From assembly GCF_002777425.1 (NCBI RefSeq), contig NZ_MDVC01000056.1, positions 1-64,000 of the forward strand: a DNA stretch of 64,000 nt, in the 5' to 3' direction. Of this stretch, positions 39,747 through 49,171 are shown in pieces; the first letter of the stretch is position 1, and every line of letters begins with the position of its first letter. The DNA comes from Snodgrassella alvi (GTDB taxonomy: Bacteria; Pseudomonadota; Gammaproteobacteria; Burkholderiales; Neisseriaceae). A program made the position numbers and the translations under genes. The notes below the pieces were generated by a model. The model did no database searches. It saw only the letters and a program-made list of their open reading frames with translations, and was not told the origin of the DNA.

Positions 39747-40420
39747 GTTAGTAACCTCACAAATCTTGGCCAGAATTTAACAATAAAATCACCATATGAT
39801 GTATTTTTCTTTATTCTCTCAATGGATAAACCTATGCCTCGATTATAGCGAGCTCCCACAATTTTTATTTGTTCCTGAGATAAATTAGGTAAAGCGGACT
39901 GAAAACCGTCTCGCCTGATAAGTTGAAGCAAATGTTTTCCAACGATATCAATATTAAAGATATCTTTTTGTAAGCAATTTGCCAGCTCTCTTAATTGAGA
40001 TGCTCCCATTTTATTCGAGTCTAATCCCAATGTTTCTGCTGCAGTTCTTAATTGCATGCTTACTGCTCCAAATGATGTTTTAGTTGGAGGACTTGTTAAC
40101 GTAAGATGCCTATCAATCCAATGAAGACCACTCCAGTCAAAATCTCTCACTTCGAAAGCCACTCTATCAATAAAATTAGGATCACCGCCTACCTCAATCC
40201 AACATACTCCAGCTAACAATGGTGATGGAAGGTTGTATTTTGCAGCAGTTAATTTAATAAAATCTTTGTTATGCTTAACCCATCCATCTTTAAATGACTG
40301 GATATAGTGAATCCCCCCACCAGCTTTCTTAGGCCAAAGCTTCCAATATATTACATCTATCGTACCCCATACAGGAGAGTTATTTGACTCATCACCAGAG
40401 CAAATTTTGGTTTTAGACAT
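39743..40420 (-). CDS. Predicted T6SS effector, lytic-transglycosylase/lysozyme-like (225 aa)
   Basis: The three blocks of SLT-type transglycosylases can be traced: LLAGVCWIEVGGDP with the candidate catalytic Glu76 (family IxxxESGGxP), SFGAVSMQLRTAAETLGLD (116-134; family GLMQLxPxTAxxLG), and ARYNRG (191-196; family AYNAG). It would cut the glycan strands of peptidoglycan in a rival's periplasm. There is no signal peptide, as expected for T6SS delivery. The start overlaps the end of tagF by 8 bases, and the downstream gene is a membrane immunity candidate. The region is more AT-rich than tssM, hinting at transfer. Confidence 0.72.
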   Translation of the reverse strand: MSKTKICSGDESNNSPVWGTIDVIYWKLWPKKAGGGIHYIQSFKDGWVKHNKDFIKLTAAKYNLPSPLLAGVCWIEVGGDPNFIDRVAFEVRDFDWSGLHWIDRHLTLTSPPTKTSFGAVSMQLRTAAETLGLDSNKMGASQLRELANCLQKDIFNIDIVGKHLLQLIRRDGFQSALPNLSQEQIKIVGARYNRGIGLSIERIKKNTSYGDFIVKFWPRFVRLLT

Positions 40421-41171
40421 AACTTTTTTCTATCCCAAGTACACTTTCAGAATGTATACATCTGGCGTCCAAAAATCCGCCCAATTCGTCCTGCTGCCAG
40501 AACCAGCCGTCTGATGATGATGAGTGCCACACTAGCTGCGGCCAATTAGCCCATGGCAGATAACGTACGCCGCACAGATCGCTCTCCGCTAGCTGATGCT
40601 GGCCAGTTATTTCGCGGCAGGCGGTTTGATTACTGATCTGTGCGCTGGCAAACCAGCTTACCCATTTTGGGCTGTGGATTGCCCACAATTTATCCAGTTG
40701 TCCGGCGAGATCTTTTTTATTGTTTCCCGTTGGTCTCACATAGCCGGCAATCAATTGTGCCAGCCAATAGAGCCAGCCCAATGGTTTATCCAGATTGCGT
40801 TGCAGCCAATGCTGGTTAACTGTCTGATAAATCACCAGTGGATAGGAACGACCAATACTGTCGGTGGAAGGACTTATTACGCCGATTACCCAGTGCCGCC
40901 CTGAAAATGGCAATACCCCGGGTGACAACACAAAACTCCATGGCAGGGGATGTAGTATCGGGCTGTCCTGCCCAAAATCCGGCGTTAGGCGTAGCCAGAC
41001 ACGTGAGTCCTCGGCAGAGGGTGTTTCTTTGGTTTGCAACCACGTCTGTTTATCCAGCCACACACGCCAATCGTCGATTTCGTGACCATGTATCCGATAA
41101 CGAACATAATCGCCACGGTCGGGTAATTTGCCCCAGATTGCAGGTGAGGAGATGCGCGAAATTCCTATCAT
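40413..41171 (-). CDS. tagF: T6SS-associated protein TagF (252 aa)
   Basis: TagF (ImpM family) is a post-translational repressor of T6SS firing in Pseudomonas. The N-terminal signature WGKLPDRGDYVRYRI and LWLSPDSGQDSP-like LRLTPDFGQDSPILHPLPWS, then FSGRHWVIGVISPSTDSIGRSYPLVIYQ-type sequence (VISPSTDSIGRSYPLVIY), identify it. The C-terminal third (WFWQQDELGGFLDARC) is duplicated at 39137-39426. The start overlaps the tssM stop by 4 bases. The kinase/phosphatase pair PpkA/PppA that usually accompanies it is not in the window. Confidence 0.92.
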   Translation of the reverse strand: MIGISRISSPAIWGKLPDRGDYVRYRIHGHEIDDWRVWLDKQTWLQTKETPSAEDSRVWLRLTPDFGQDSPILHPLPWSFVLSPGVLPFSGRHWVIGVISPSTDSIGRSYPLVIYQTVNQHWLQRNLDKPLGWLYWLAQLIAGYVRPTGNNKKDLAGQLDKLWAIHSPKWVSWFASAQISNQTACREITGQHQLAESDLCGVRYLPWANWPQLVWHSSSSDGWFWQQDELGGFLDARCIHSESVLGIEKSYV

Positions 41172-44100
41172 GGTGTGGCTCCTCCTACCGGACAGGTAAA
41201 GCCACGCAATGGGTTATTGGCACTGAACAGATTGAAATCTACACTGGAGGAAACTTCGAGCACAACGCGGCGACCATCAAATTTAAATTCAACCAGATGA
41301 CGACTGTCGCTCATGCTGCTGATGATGCGACCTTGGTTGAGTAGCCGGAACAGTGCCCAAGGACCGCTGGTAATGATGGTTGAACTATCCTGCCGAATGC
41401 GTGGGTTGGCGGTAATTTCCGCCATTGAACCATTACGCGGGCCCGGCCAAGTAATATGCAGAGGACGTACCGGACCATGCATGTAACGCAGTGATTGACC
41501 ATCAATATCAATGATGAGGTCGGTAATATTGGGGTCTAGCTCGACTACTTTGATATCCATAGTCCACGACATTTTACGCGCACCCTGTTCTTGAAAGAAT
41601 GCTTCACGGATTTGTTTGGCCTGCTGGAACGGTGCCAGACTCGGGCCGGGTAATGGCGTGTTGCTGCCTTCCGCCTGCTTGTAGCGCCATGGATTGGTTG
41701 TTATGTCTACTTGTGCAGCAAGCTGTTTGTTGAAAAAGTCGTCAAGAAGGCCACCGCTGGCAAACACGCGATTGAAGTCGTCGGCGCTGACTTCCTGACT
41801 GCTGGCCACAAATGGGTAACGGCCATCAATTACATTACGACAATTGCCGCCAATCATGGCTTCCATCTGCCGGCTAAGCACTTCTCCGGAAGCGAGATTT
41901 AATTTACGTGCTCCCTGAGTTGTGAGGTCGAACAGGATGTTTTTCAGTGGAGCCGGCATTTTAGCTGCTTCTAGCCGCAATTTTTCGGCTGCATCGATTT
42001 TCGGAGGTAATGTATTGGTGGCCAATGCGTTGTCAGCTATCATCAGCTGGTTGTAATACTCATTGAGCAGGCTGAGTACACTATCCAGTTTTTGTGGTCG
42101 GCTGCCAGCATTACTATTCTGGATATCGGCCACGCCGGTTACGACTTCGCGCAATGCAGCAAATCGGTTGTCAACCAGTGTTTTTTCCAGTTGTTCTTCT
42201 GGCCGTATATTTTTTAGCAGTTTGGCCGTTTGTACTGCCTCACGTGCATTGCCCGATAACCGCTGTTCGGCTCGTTCTGCCAGAATTTTCTGATTATTTT
42301 TTGTGTCCAGTGGTGGTACCAGTGTTGTCTGCTCAACCACTGCTCTGGACAATCGCATTAACGGTGAATCCGGTGCGGCAAATGTGCGCAGGGTTTGCAG
42401 ATCAAAAGCCAAACTTGGGCTATTGTCGGCACCGGTGCTGTTTACGCTATGGATATCTTCCAGAAAAGTTTGCCAGCGCGTGGTGTACTCTGTCAGATAC
42501 AGGCGCCGTACTTCCTTTATTAAAGGGTCTTCTGCTCCTTTAACCTGTTGTACCAACTGCTGCGCACGCTCAGCAGTTTTTTTTTGAGAAGTAGCAGTTT
42601 CCCGCCCCATAACCCATTCATCATCAGCATAAGCAGCGGCAACGAATTCTGAGATGCGCTTATCAAATAACTGGCGATATCCCTGTACGGTAAACAGACC
42701 GGGGATGCCACGATCCAGCGGTGAGCCACTGGATCGAACAAAGATGGAACCGGCATCTGCACCAACTGCGCGGACAATGGTAAAGTCCTCTGGTGCCTCA
42801 TCGTTCATGGCAACCTTGGCGCGGTCATAGATACGCTTGGTGCTGGTGCTGCCTTCGAGCATTTCCCGCGCACTGCGGATCAAGGCATCATTTTTGGCAA
42901 AGGGAGAGTGTACAATACGGCTACCATCGAACAGTACACCAAGGTGTTCATAGATACTGGCACTCCCGCCAAAGGCAGCAGTACCATCGTTTTGTTCCCA
43001 ATCTTTCAGCACCCATGTCTGAATTTCGCCAGCATTGAATTTATCCTGATGCTCGGTATCCAGATTCAGCAACAGGTAAACGCGCAAAGCATCATAGGTT
43101 GCTTTGGTATCTTTCTGCGCAATTGCAGTGGCTAATGTCCTTTCTACGCCGCGAACAATAGATGGCAATAATAACTGGTCAAGCAGCTGGTCGTAAGTAG
43201 CAGCTGCACTGTTGATAACTGGCGGCACGCTATACAAGCCATAGCGGAAGCTGATTGGCGGGTTATCTGGATCAAGTCCTGGGTACGCAGCCAGTTCTCG
43301 GGCAGAATTCAGGATATCCGGCACGGCTTCAGGGGTTGGTTTGCGCGAATAAGCGCGAACTTTTTCAGTCAGCTGAGCTGTTTTGGTATTGATAGCAGAA
43401 AGATAATTGCCATTTTTGCCGTAGCTGACGTACATACCCTGAACCAGCCAGAGAAAGATAAACAGCACCAAGGTATGCCCAGCAAAACGCATTACTCGAT
43501 AACGCATTTCCCATTGCAGGTTAGGCTGTACCAGATTCGGCTCCTGAAATACCAGTTTGGTCAGCAAATCATGCAGAAAATAGCTGCGATTACCGGTTGG
43601 TGTCACAGTATTCGCATAAAGACTGTTTTTTTCTGTGAGCGCCGGATCTCGTTTAATAGCCCGCCATAACCGTTGCAGCGGTGACTGACGATCGGCTGTA
43701 GCGTTGGCTGGAGCCTGAGCTGCACTGGTGAAATAAACGCCACGGAGAGTATTATGCAACTGAGTAGCATCAAATTTGGAATCAAGAAATACTCGTTCAA
43801 TAATATCCAGCAATGGTTCAGCCAGTGCGGTAAATTCCTGTGACAGCGCATAAAGATTACACCGCCGCTGCACATCGTATTCTTCCTGTAACCGGTTATC
43901 TACGCCCTGATCCAGTCGTTTTGCCAGTAATTTCAACTCGTCTTCGCAGTTTGACCGTAATTTATCCTGATTGTTTTTTTGTTGCTTCTGATCATACGGT
44001 AGAGTAAAACCCCATATCTGCGCACGGCCTTCGGTGGTTAGATAATTAAAGTAATCGGTAAAGCCCGGCAATAAATCCATTTTGGTAACCACTAGGTATA

Positions 44101-45097
44101 CCGGAAAACGAATGCCCAGCTCGCTACGCAGCTCTCCCAGCCGGGCTCGTAATGCGGCGGCGGCGGCAATACGTTCGGCTTCGGATTTACCGGCCAGATC
44201 GGCCACATTAATTGTAAGCAGTACTCCATTGATAGGCGCACGCGGCCGATACTTGCGTAGCAAACCAAGGAAGCCGCGCCACTCCTCGGCATTACGGGAA
44301 GTGGTTTCTGCTGAACCGCCATCATCATGGCGGACATAGCGACCAGCGGTATCAATTAATACGGCTTCATTGGTAAACCACCAGTCACAGTGCAAAGTAC
44401 CACCTTTACCGGGTACGGCAATTGCCTCAGCCGATTGCCCCATTTGTTCTGCTAAAGGAAATTGCAGACCAGCATTGAGCAGTGCTGTGGTTTTTCCATC
44501 ACCTGGCGCGCCAACAATCATATACCAAGGCAATTCATACAAATAGCGCTTACCCTCAAAGAGCCGGCGCAGGCCGATTCCTGGCTTGCCAATCCGCAAC
44601 TGTTTCAGCTGTTCAATGGCACGAGTTACAATACTGGTAACAGCACGCTGATCTTCACGAGCCTCTGAAGCGGCAGACTTGTCTCCACGCGGGCGCAGAA
44701 TCTTTTGCAACAGCTGCTCATCTACGCGTAATGCCTGCCAAAGACGGTACAAGCCATAAAGGGCATAACAGAATAGAACAATGCCAATCAGTGCGGCGCG
44801 AACCCATGCTGGTGCAAAAGGCCGCACCTGACCATATGCCAAGAGTGGTGCAGCTTTCCATATCAGTACACACAATGCTGCAACCCAGATAACTGATAGC
44901 GACCATTTCTTGAACCAGAGGAACAGCAACGCGAACAGGAGCAGTATGGTGACTACACGCGAGGATACTGATGCAAACGGATGCAGCCCACCAAACGCCA
45001 GCAATGGCCCTACAAACCAGATGGCCAGTGCTAATACGATGACACCAAGAATCGCCAGCATGCGACGTGAAAAAAGAAAATCTAGAATTTTTTGCAT
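41168..45097 (-). CDS. tssM: T6SS membrane complex protein TssM (1309 aa)
   Basis: TssM (IcmF) spans the inner membrane and forms the T6SS trans-envelope complex with TssJ and TssL. The N-terminus has about four hydrophobic segments; the cytoplasmic NTPase domain carries Walker A VGAPGDGKTT (about 195-204) and VLIDTAGRY; another membrane segment is near residue 530 (FAGHTLVLFIFLWLVQGMYV). The long periplasmic part ends in the IcmF C-terminal beta domain (WPGPRNGSMAEI, GPWALFRLLNQG), which contacts TssJ. The N-terminus shows an internal repeat (PLLAFGGLHPFA at 31-42, PLLAYGQVRPFA at 84-95). Confidence 0.96.
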   Translation of the reverse strand: MQKILDFLFSRRMLAILGVIVLALAIWFVGPLLAFGGLHPFASVSSRVVTILLLFALLFLWFKKWSLSVIWVAALCVLIWKAAPLLAYGQVRPFAPAWVRAALIGIVLFCYALYGLYRLWQALRVDEQLLQKILRPRGDKSAASEAREDQRAVTSIVTRAIEQLKQLRIGKPGIGLRRLFEGKRYLYELPWYMIVGAPGDGKTTALLNAGLQFPLAEQMGQSAEAIAVPGKGGTLHCDWWFTNEAVLIDTAGRYVRHDDGGSAETTSRNAEEWRGFLGLLRKYRPRAPINGVLLTINVADLAGKSEAERIAAAAALRARLGELRSELGIRFPVYLVVTKMDLLPGFTDYFNYLTTEGRAQIWGFTLPYDQKQQKNNQDKLRSNCEDELKLLAKRLDQGVDNRLQEEYDVQRRCNLYALSQEFTALAEPLLDIIERVFLDSKFDATQLHNTLRGVYFTSAAQAPANATADRQSPLQRLWRAIKRDPALTEKNSLYANTVTPTGNRSYFLHDLLTKLVFQEPNLVQPNLQWEMRYRVMRFAGHTLVLFIFLWLVQGMYVSYGKNGNYLSAINTKTAQLTEKVRAYSRKPTPEAVPDILNSARELAAYPGLDPDNPPISFRYGLYSVPPVINSAAATYDQLLDQLLLPSIVRGVERTLATAIAQKDTKATYDALRVYLLLNLDTEHQDKFNAGEIQTWVLKDWEQNDGTAAFGGSASIYEHLGVLFDGSRIVHSPFAKNDALIRSAREMLEGSTSTKRIYDRAKVAMNDEAPEDFTIVRAVGADAGSIFVRSSGSPLDRGIPGLFTVQGYRQLFDKRISEFVAAAYADDEWVMGRETATSQKKTAERAQQLVQQVKGAEDPLIKEVRRLYLTEYTTRWQTFLEDIHSVNSTGADNSPSLAFDLQTLRTFAAPDSPLMRLSRAVVEQTTLVPPLDTKNNQKILAERAEQRLSGNAREAVQTAKLLKNIRPEEQLEKTLVDNRFAALREVVTGVADIQNSNAGSRPQKLDSVLSLLNEYYNQLMIADNALATNTLPPKIDAAEKLRLEAAKMPAPLKNILFDLTTQGARKLNLASGEVLSRQMEAMIGGNCRNVIDGRYPFVASSQEVSADDFNRVFASGGLLDDFFNKQLAAQVDITTNPWRYKQAEGSNTPLPGPSLAPFQQAKQIREAFFQEQGARKMSWTMDIKVVELDPNITDLIIDIDGQSLRYMHGPVRPLHITWPGPRNGSMAEITANPRIRQDSSTIITSGPWALFRLLNQGRIISSMSDSRHLVEFKFDGRRVVLEVSSSVDFNLFSANNPLRGFTCPVGGATP

Positions 45098-45222
45098 GTT
45101 ATTTGCTTTTGCTATCTATCTTGCCGGATTTTTAATAAGGTTTTCTGAGGATATGATTCCTCTGGTGAAATATTACTATCGCTATTTGCTTATTTATTCA
45201 TCACAATATTCTTGAACTGATA

Positions 45223-45747
45223 CTAAGTTTTCCCTGACTTAGATCTGCATTCACTACAGACTTCTGTGGGAAAATTTTTAACAACTGCTGTCGCACGGCT
45301 ATTTTCTGTGTTCTCAGTAAATACAATTAGCAGCTGATGGCCTGCTTGAACTACGGAAAACGGTATCAGTATTTTGCTATGCTGGAAATAACGGCTTTTT
45401 ACTAGCTGTCGTAATGCTTGCGCTGCTGTTACTTCATCCAGATAACTGAGCTCCAGTAGTGCCAGTTGAATTGGTGTAACGGTATTATTTACAGGCATGA
45501 TGTGTAGATTGATACCGTCTACTTTGATTATCAATTTCTCCATCCGGCGATCAAGATTACGACTGACAATAGTATGTACCTGTTCAGCAGGAATGCGCTC
45601 GACAGTTGCCTGTACAGAAAATTGTTGCTCAATGAATTCAATAAAAGCACGTTCATCCACATTCATACCTGATGCTATACAAATAGCACCAGTTAAACCA
45701 AGCCAAATGCATAAAAGATGCTTCAATACATTATTCAACAATCGCAT
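45223..45747 (-). CDS. Uncharacterised exported protein between tssL and tssM (174 aa)
   Basis: I do not recognise a family. The N-terminus (MRLLNNVLKHLLCIWLGLTG, then AICIASG) looks like a signal peptide; there is no membrane helix afterwards. The mature part has a helical start (DERAFIEFIEQQFSV) and mixed alpha/beta sequence, ending in a basic tail with a Cys pair (EVCSECRSKSGKT). It is in the same direction as the T6SS genes, 125 bp from tssM and 122 bp from tssL, gaps larger than those between core genes. A periplasmic accessory role is a guess. Confidence 0.75.
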   Translation of the reverse strand: MRLLNNVLKHLLCIWLGLTGAICIASGMNVDERAFIEFIEQQFSVQATVERIPAEQVHTIVSRNLDRRMEKLIIKVDGINLHIMPVNNTVTPIQLALLELSYLDEVTAAQALRQLVKSRYFQHSKILIPFSVVQAGHQLLIVFTENTENSRATAVVKNFPTEVCSECRSKSGKT

Positions 45748-45869
45748 TATTACGCCTTTCTAATGGTGGTAATCAGCCATGATATAAATGAAATACGCTT
45801 TACACACAGCCGATGCCAGTAGACATATAACTTAATTTATACACAGCTGTATCTTCATTCACCACTATT

Positions 45870-47216
45870 TCACTCTGTGACTAAAATATCCACTCTCCGA
45901 TTCTTTGCTCTGCCTTCTGCTGTGTTGTTATCGTCTACTGGTGTACTATCACCCAGACCCACAATCTTCAGCCGTGACTCAGCCACACCGTTGTTTGTTA
46001 ACAATGCAGCTACTTCTGCTGCTCTTTTTTCAGACAGAACCTGATTAGAAGGGAATTCAGCCGTATGAATGGGCTGGTTATCAGTATGTCCCGTCACTGT
46101 GACTGTACCGGAAACTTTGTTTATTTCACTAGCAACTTTATCCAGCACAGGTATTATTTGAGGATTAACGGTTTTTTTACCGGGCACAAACATAAAATCA
46201 CCAAGGAATGTCACCTGACTTTGCTGTGCATTTTCGTTGACACTCACTAATCCACGTTCGATTTCATTTTTCAGCAAGGCTTTCAGGCGCAATACTCTGG
46301 TAGTAGCTGGTGGTGGCACAGCTTTACCAATAGCAGCAATTCGTTGTTGCAATCTTGTATCTGTATCAACAATCTGGAATTTAAACCATACAAAAACCGT
46401 CAATAGCAAACACATGAAAAATGCTGCACTTATCCACACTGGCACCACGCGCAGCCGACGAAATTTGCCTGAAGCCTCAGCTAACCAGTGTGGCGACAGG
46501 TCGCGGGCAACTGGATCGCGGCCACTGTTAATGATGGACAGTAATTGCTGACGAATCAGATCAAGTTGTTTACGACCATCAGGGCGCACGCTGTAACGCC
46601 CCTCGAAACCCAAACTAAGAATGCGGTAGATTACTTCCAGTACGTCACCATATTCCTGTGGATTCGGTGACAGACGGCCAATCAATAAAAATATTTTTTC
46701 GCCACCATAGCTTTCATTATGAAAAACAATCAGCAGACTTTTTCGTGCCCAGGCCCCCCCACCGCCCCAGGAGGTTTTGTTAGCAGCTTCATCCAGTGCC
46801 GTGCACAGGCAATAGCGTACCGCTAGCACATGCTCGCGCCGTAAATTGGCCTGATCACACAAAGTCTGATAGATGTGAACTTCGCGAATAAGCAGCTCGC
46901 GCAGACTTTCAATTCCATTATCGTATGAATCAAGTTGAGATGGCATATTTGCCAGTGTAAGTAGCAGTGGCTGTGCAGCTTCCAACAAAGGATTATCAGC
47001 TGCTTCAATGGCCGCCAAACGTAGCTTGCTGTCTGGTCCTGCATCAATATTGGCTGCTAATTTTGCTGTTTGCTGTTCACCGAACCATGATGCTTCGGCA
47101 TGACGGTCAAACTCATATCCGTTTGGTTGTTGTGACAGTGGTTCCGAGGTTGGTGATTCTGGTGTACGTTGTCCCATAACATCTGAGTTATTAAGAGCAG
47201 TATTAAATTCACTCAT
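45870..47216 (-). CDS. tssL: T6SS protein TssL with C-terminal OmpA-like domain (448 aa)
   Basis: The N-terminal DotU domain (about 60-245) shows REVHIYQTLCDQANLRREHV, RYCLCTALDEAANKTSWGG and FLLIGRLSPNPQEYGDVLEV. One transmembrane helix follows (VVPVWISAAFFMCLLLTVFV, about 253-275). The periplasmic OmpA-like domain (about 330-447) has TVTVTGHTDNQPI, SEKRAAEVAALL and GRAKNRRVDI, the peptidoglycan-binding pattern. This is an extended TssL that anchors the complex to the cell wall itself. ATG 47216 overlaps the tssK stop. Confidence 0.96.
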   Translation of the reverse strand: MSEFNTALNNSDVMGQRTPESPTSEPLSQQPNGYEFDRHAEASWFGEQQTAKLAANIDAGPDSKLRLAAIEAADNPLLEAAQPLLLTLANMPSQLDSYDNGIESLRELLIREVHIYQTLCDQANLRREHVLAVRYCLCTALDEAANKTSWGGGGAWARKSLLIVFHNESYGGEKIFLLIGRLSPNPQEYGDVLEVIYRILSLGFEGRYSVRPDGRKQLDLIRQQLLSIINSGRDPVARDLSPHWLAEASGKFRRLRVVPVWISAAFFMCLLLTVFVWFKFQIVDTDTRLQQRIAAIGKAVPPPATTRVLRLKALLKNEIERGLVSVNENAQQSQVTFLGDFMFVPGKKTVNPQIIPVLDKVASEINKVSGTVTVTGHTDNQPIHTAEFPSNQVLSEKRAAEVAALLTNNGVAESRLKIVGLGDSTPVDDNNTAEGRAKNRRVDILVTE

Positions 47217-48559
47217 TGATCACGCACTCCCCAAAGTTCAATCAGCAAGCCGGGAAATTCACCAGCAATGTGCATGGCCAATCCACCATAATGTGCGATG
47301 TGTTCCCATAAAGGTCCATCACGCAACAATTCGAAATAAACATAACCAGCATTGAATGGAATCTGCCGTGGTGGCACTGGCAGTGCTTGCAATATCATGC
47401 CTGGCAGGTGGGAGCGGATCAGTTCCGGCAAACGGTCAGAAGGACCAATTTTAGTTTGGGCAGAAAACTGGTGAATCAGAATATCTGGTGGTATTTGTGC
47501 CTTGACAGCCAAAACCAGTGCATTAAAGCCACGCAGTTCGGTTGGTTCAACTACGGCATTCTTGACACCATAAGCCGCATTTTCCAGACGAATATGCTGG
47601 GCACTGCGAATCAAAACGGCATTCAGTAAGTGCTGCACATCATCGACAACAGGTTTCAGACAGTAGTAAGGTGCCTCATGTCGGTAAGGTAGATGTTTTA
47701 CTGGGCGCCGGGTATGTGGTCTGACAAAGGTAGACAGCTCACCTGCCATGCTGAGCAGCTGGCGATAAATAAATTCTGGCGAGGTTGCAACAACGTTGAT
47801 CATATGATCCAGCAAGGGCTCATAACGATTAAGAATTTGTAATAGCAGGTAATCCGAAACTTCAGCAGCTTCCGCACCTTTGCCTTGATTGCCAGTTAAC
47901 CGATCTGCCAGCGAATCGGCACGCATATGCGTCAGATCACGGATCTGCGATAGCCAAGTTTGCAATAAGGTACTGGCTGTATACTGAGTAACTGGTGGAA
48001 TCACGGTCATGTCGATTACCGCGCCACCGTCTGCATTCAGCGTAGTAATTCGTGCTATCGGCAGTCCAATCCAAGCATCAGTTAGCGCTTTTTGTGGCAT
48101 TAGCCGCAGACGCAAATGACTTAGTTGTACTGCTTTTGCTCCGAGTCCGATTGAATTTGCATCGCGAACATCGTTCTCAAATACTGCGTAACGAGCCAAT
48201 GACTCGGGATTATCTTCAAAACTGGTTTCTTCGCTATTCGGCGTGCGAATCGGCAGAGCCAGATAAATAAGCTGTTCGAGGTGCTCCGGCTGAATAGTCA
48301 GCGGTGGCGGCAATGGCGTATGCTCAGGCGCATCAAAAGGAGTACCGTCAGCAAATACGCCAGTGACGCCTTTCAGTACTAGTTTTCCCAGCTTTAATGC
48401 TTCGTTATCGATATCGTAATGGCTAAATCCCCAGAAGAACGACGATAACGGCACACTGCGACAATGTGCAAAGTGCTCCAGATAACGTTCTTGTTGCTGG
48501 AAAATCTGCGGTAGCAGAAATTGCCCTTCACTCCAGACTACACGGTTGTACCAACTCAT
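47213..48559 (-). CDS. tssK: T6SS baseplate protein TssK (448 aa)
   Basis: TssK is the trimeric adaptor linking baseplate to the membrane complex. The family start NRVVWSEGQFLLPQIFQQQE followed by RYLEHFAHCR, the central LQILNRYEPLLDHM and SMAGELSTFVRPHTRRP, and the C-terminal PRQIPFNAGYVYFELLRDGP are diagnostic. Length is normal. It is 19 bp after tssJ and overlaps tssL by 4 bases. Confidence 0.96.
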   Translation of the reverse strand: MSWYNRVVWSEGQFLLPQIFQQQERYLEHFAHCRSVPLSSFFWGFSHYDIDNEALKLGKLVLKGVTGVFADGTPFDAPEHTPLPPPLTIQPEHLEQLIYLALPIRTPNSEETSFEDNPESLARYAVFENDVRDANSIGLGAKAVQLSHLRLRLMPQKALTDAWIGLPIARITTLNADGGAVIDMTVIPPVTQYTASTLLQTWLSQIRDLTHMRADSLADRLTGNQGKGAEAAEVSDYLLLQILNRYEPLLDHMINVVATSPEFIYRQLLSMAGELSTFVRPHTRRPVKHLPYRHEAPYYCLKPVVDDVQHLLNAVLIRSAQHIRLENAAYGVKNAVVEPTELRGFNALVLAVKAQIPPDILIHQFSAQTKIGPSDRLPELIRSHLPGMILQALPVPPRQIPFNAGYVYFELLRDGPLWEHIAHYGGLAMHIAGEFPGLLIELWGVRDQ

Positions 48560-48578
48560 TTAGAGAAATTCCTCTGCT

Positions 48579-49115
48579 TTAATCCAGTTCAGTGACCACA
48601 ATGGCCCTCTGTCCAATATTTATATCCAGCTTTGCTTTTTTCAGTGGCCACCATTCCCGATACCATGAGGCATATGGTGCTTCGGCAAGACGATAAGTTT
48701 CACGCCACTGTGAACGCGCTAGTCCACGGTAACCTGCCAGCACGCCAATAACAGCGGTTTCAGGATTGGTTTTACGACGAATAATCCTGACTTCTCCTGG
48801 TCGCAGGATAAATTCATCACTTACAAGCAGATCGTTACCAAGTACTGCTTTATCATTGTCCTGCAATGAGTAAAAATCTGCTGATGTAAAAGCGTTATCA
48901 TTCTTTAATTCGTAAATGCGTACCTGTATGGGTGCAGCACGACCTTTTTCATCAGGATTGACATTGTCAGCTGCCTCAATATGCAAATCAAGACGGGTTT
49001 GTTCCTTGACATCCTGAACCGACCTGCAACCAACTATCCCCATTAAAAGAGCGCAGGTTACGAAAAGACTGGCAATTCGACATAATTCCCGATTACGCTG
49101 ATATGTTCTGTTCAA
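48579..49115 (-). CDS. tssJ: T6SS outer-membrane lipoprotein TssJ (178 aa)
   Basis: The signal peptide ends in the lipobox LLMGIVGC. The mature domain shows the TssJ pattern: LDLHIEAADNVNPDEKGRAA (strand 1 and loop), IQVRIYELKNDNAFTSADFY, FILRPGEVRIIRR and GVLAGYRGLARSQWRETYRL. It anchors TssM to the outer membrane. It is separated from hcp upstream by 152 bp that contain a perfect palindrome. Confidence 0.95.
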   Translation of the reverse strand: MNRTYQRNRELCRIASLFVTCALLMGIVGCRSVQDVKEQTRLDLHIEAADNVNPDEKGRAAPIQVRIYELKNDNAFTSADFYSLQDNDKAVLGNDLLVSDEFILRPGEVRIIRRKTNPETAVIGVLAGYRGLARSQWRETYRLAEAPYASWYREWWPLKKAKLDINIGQRAIVVTELD

Positions 49116-49171
49116 CTTTCATCACCATTCATGGTAATGCCAGATAGCTTTCTTCCGACAAAATAGTTAAT

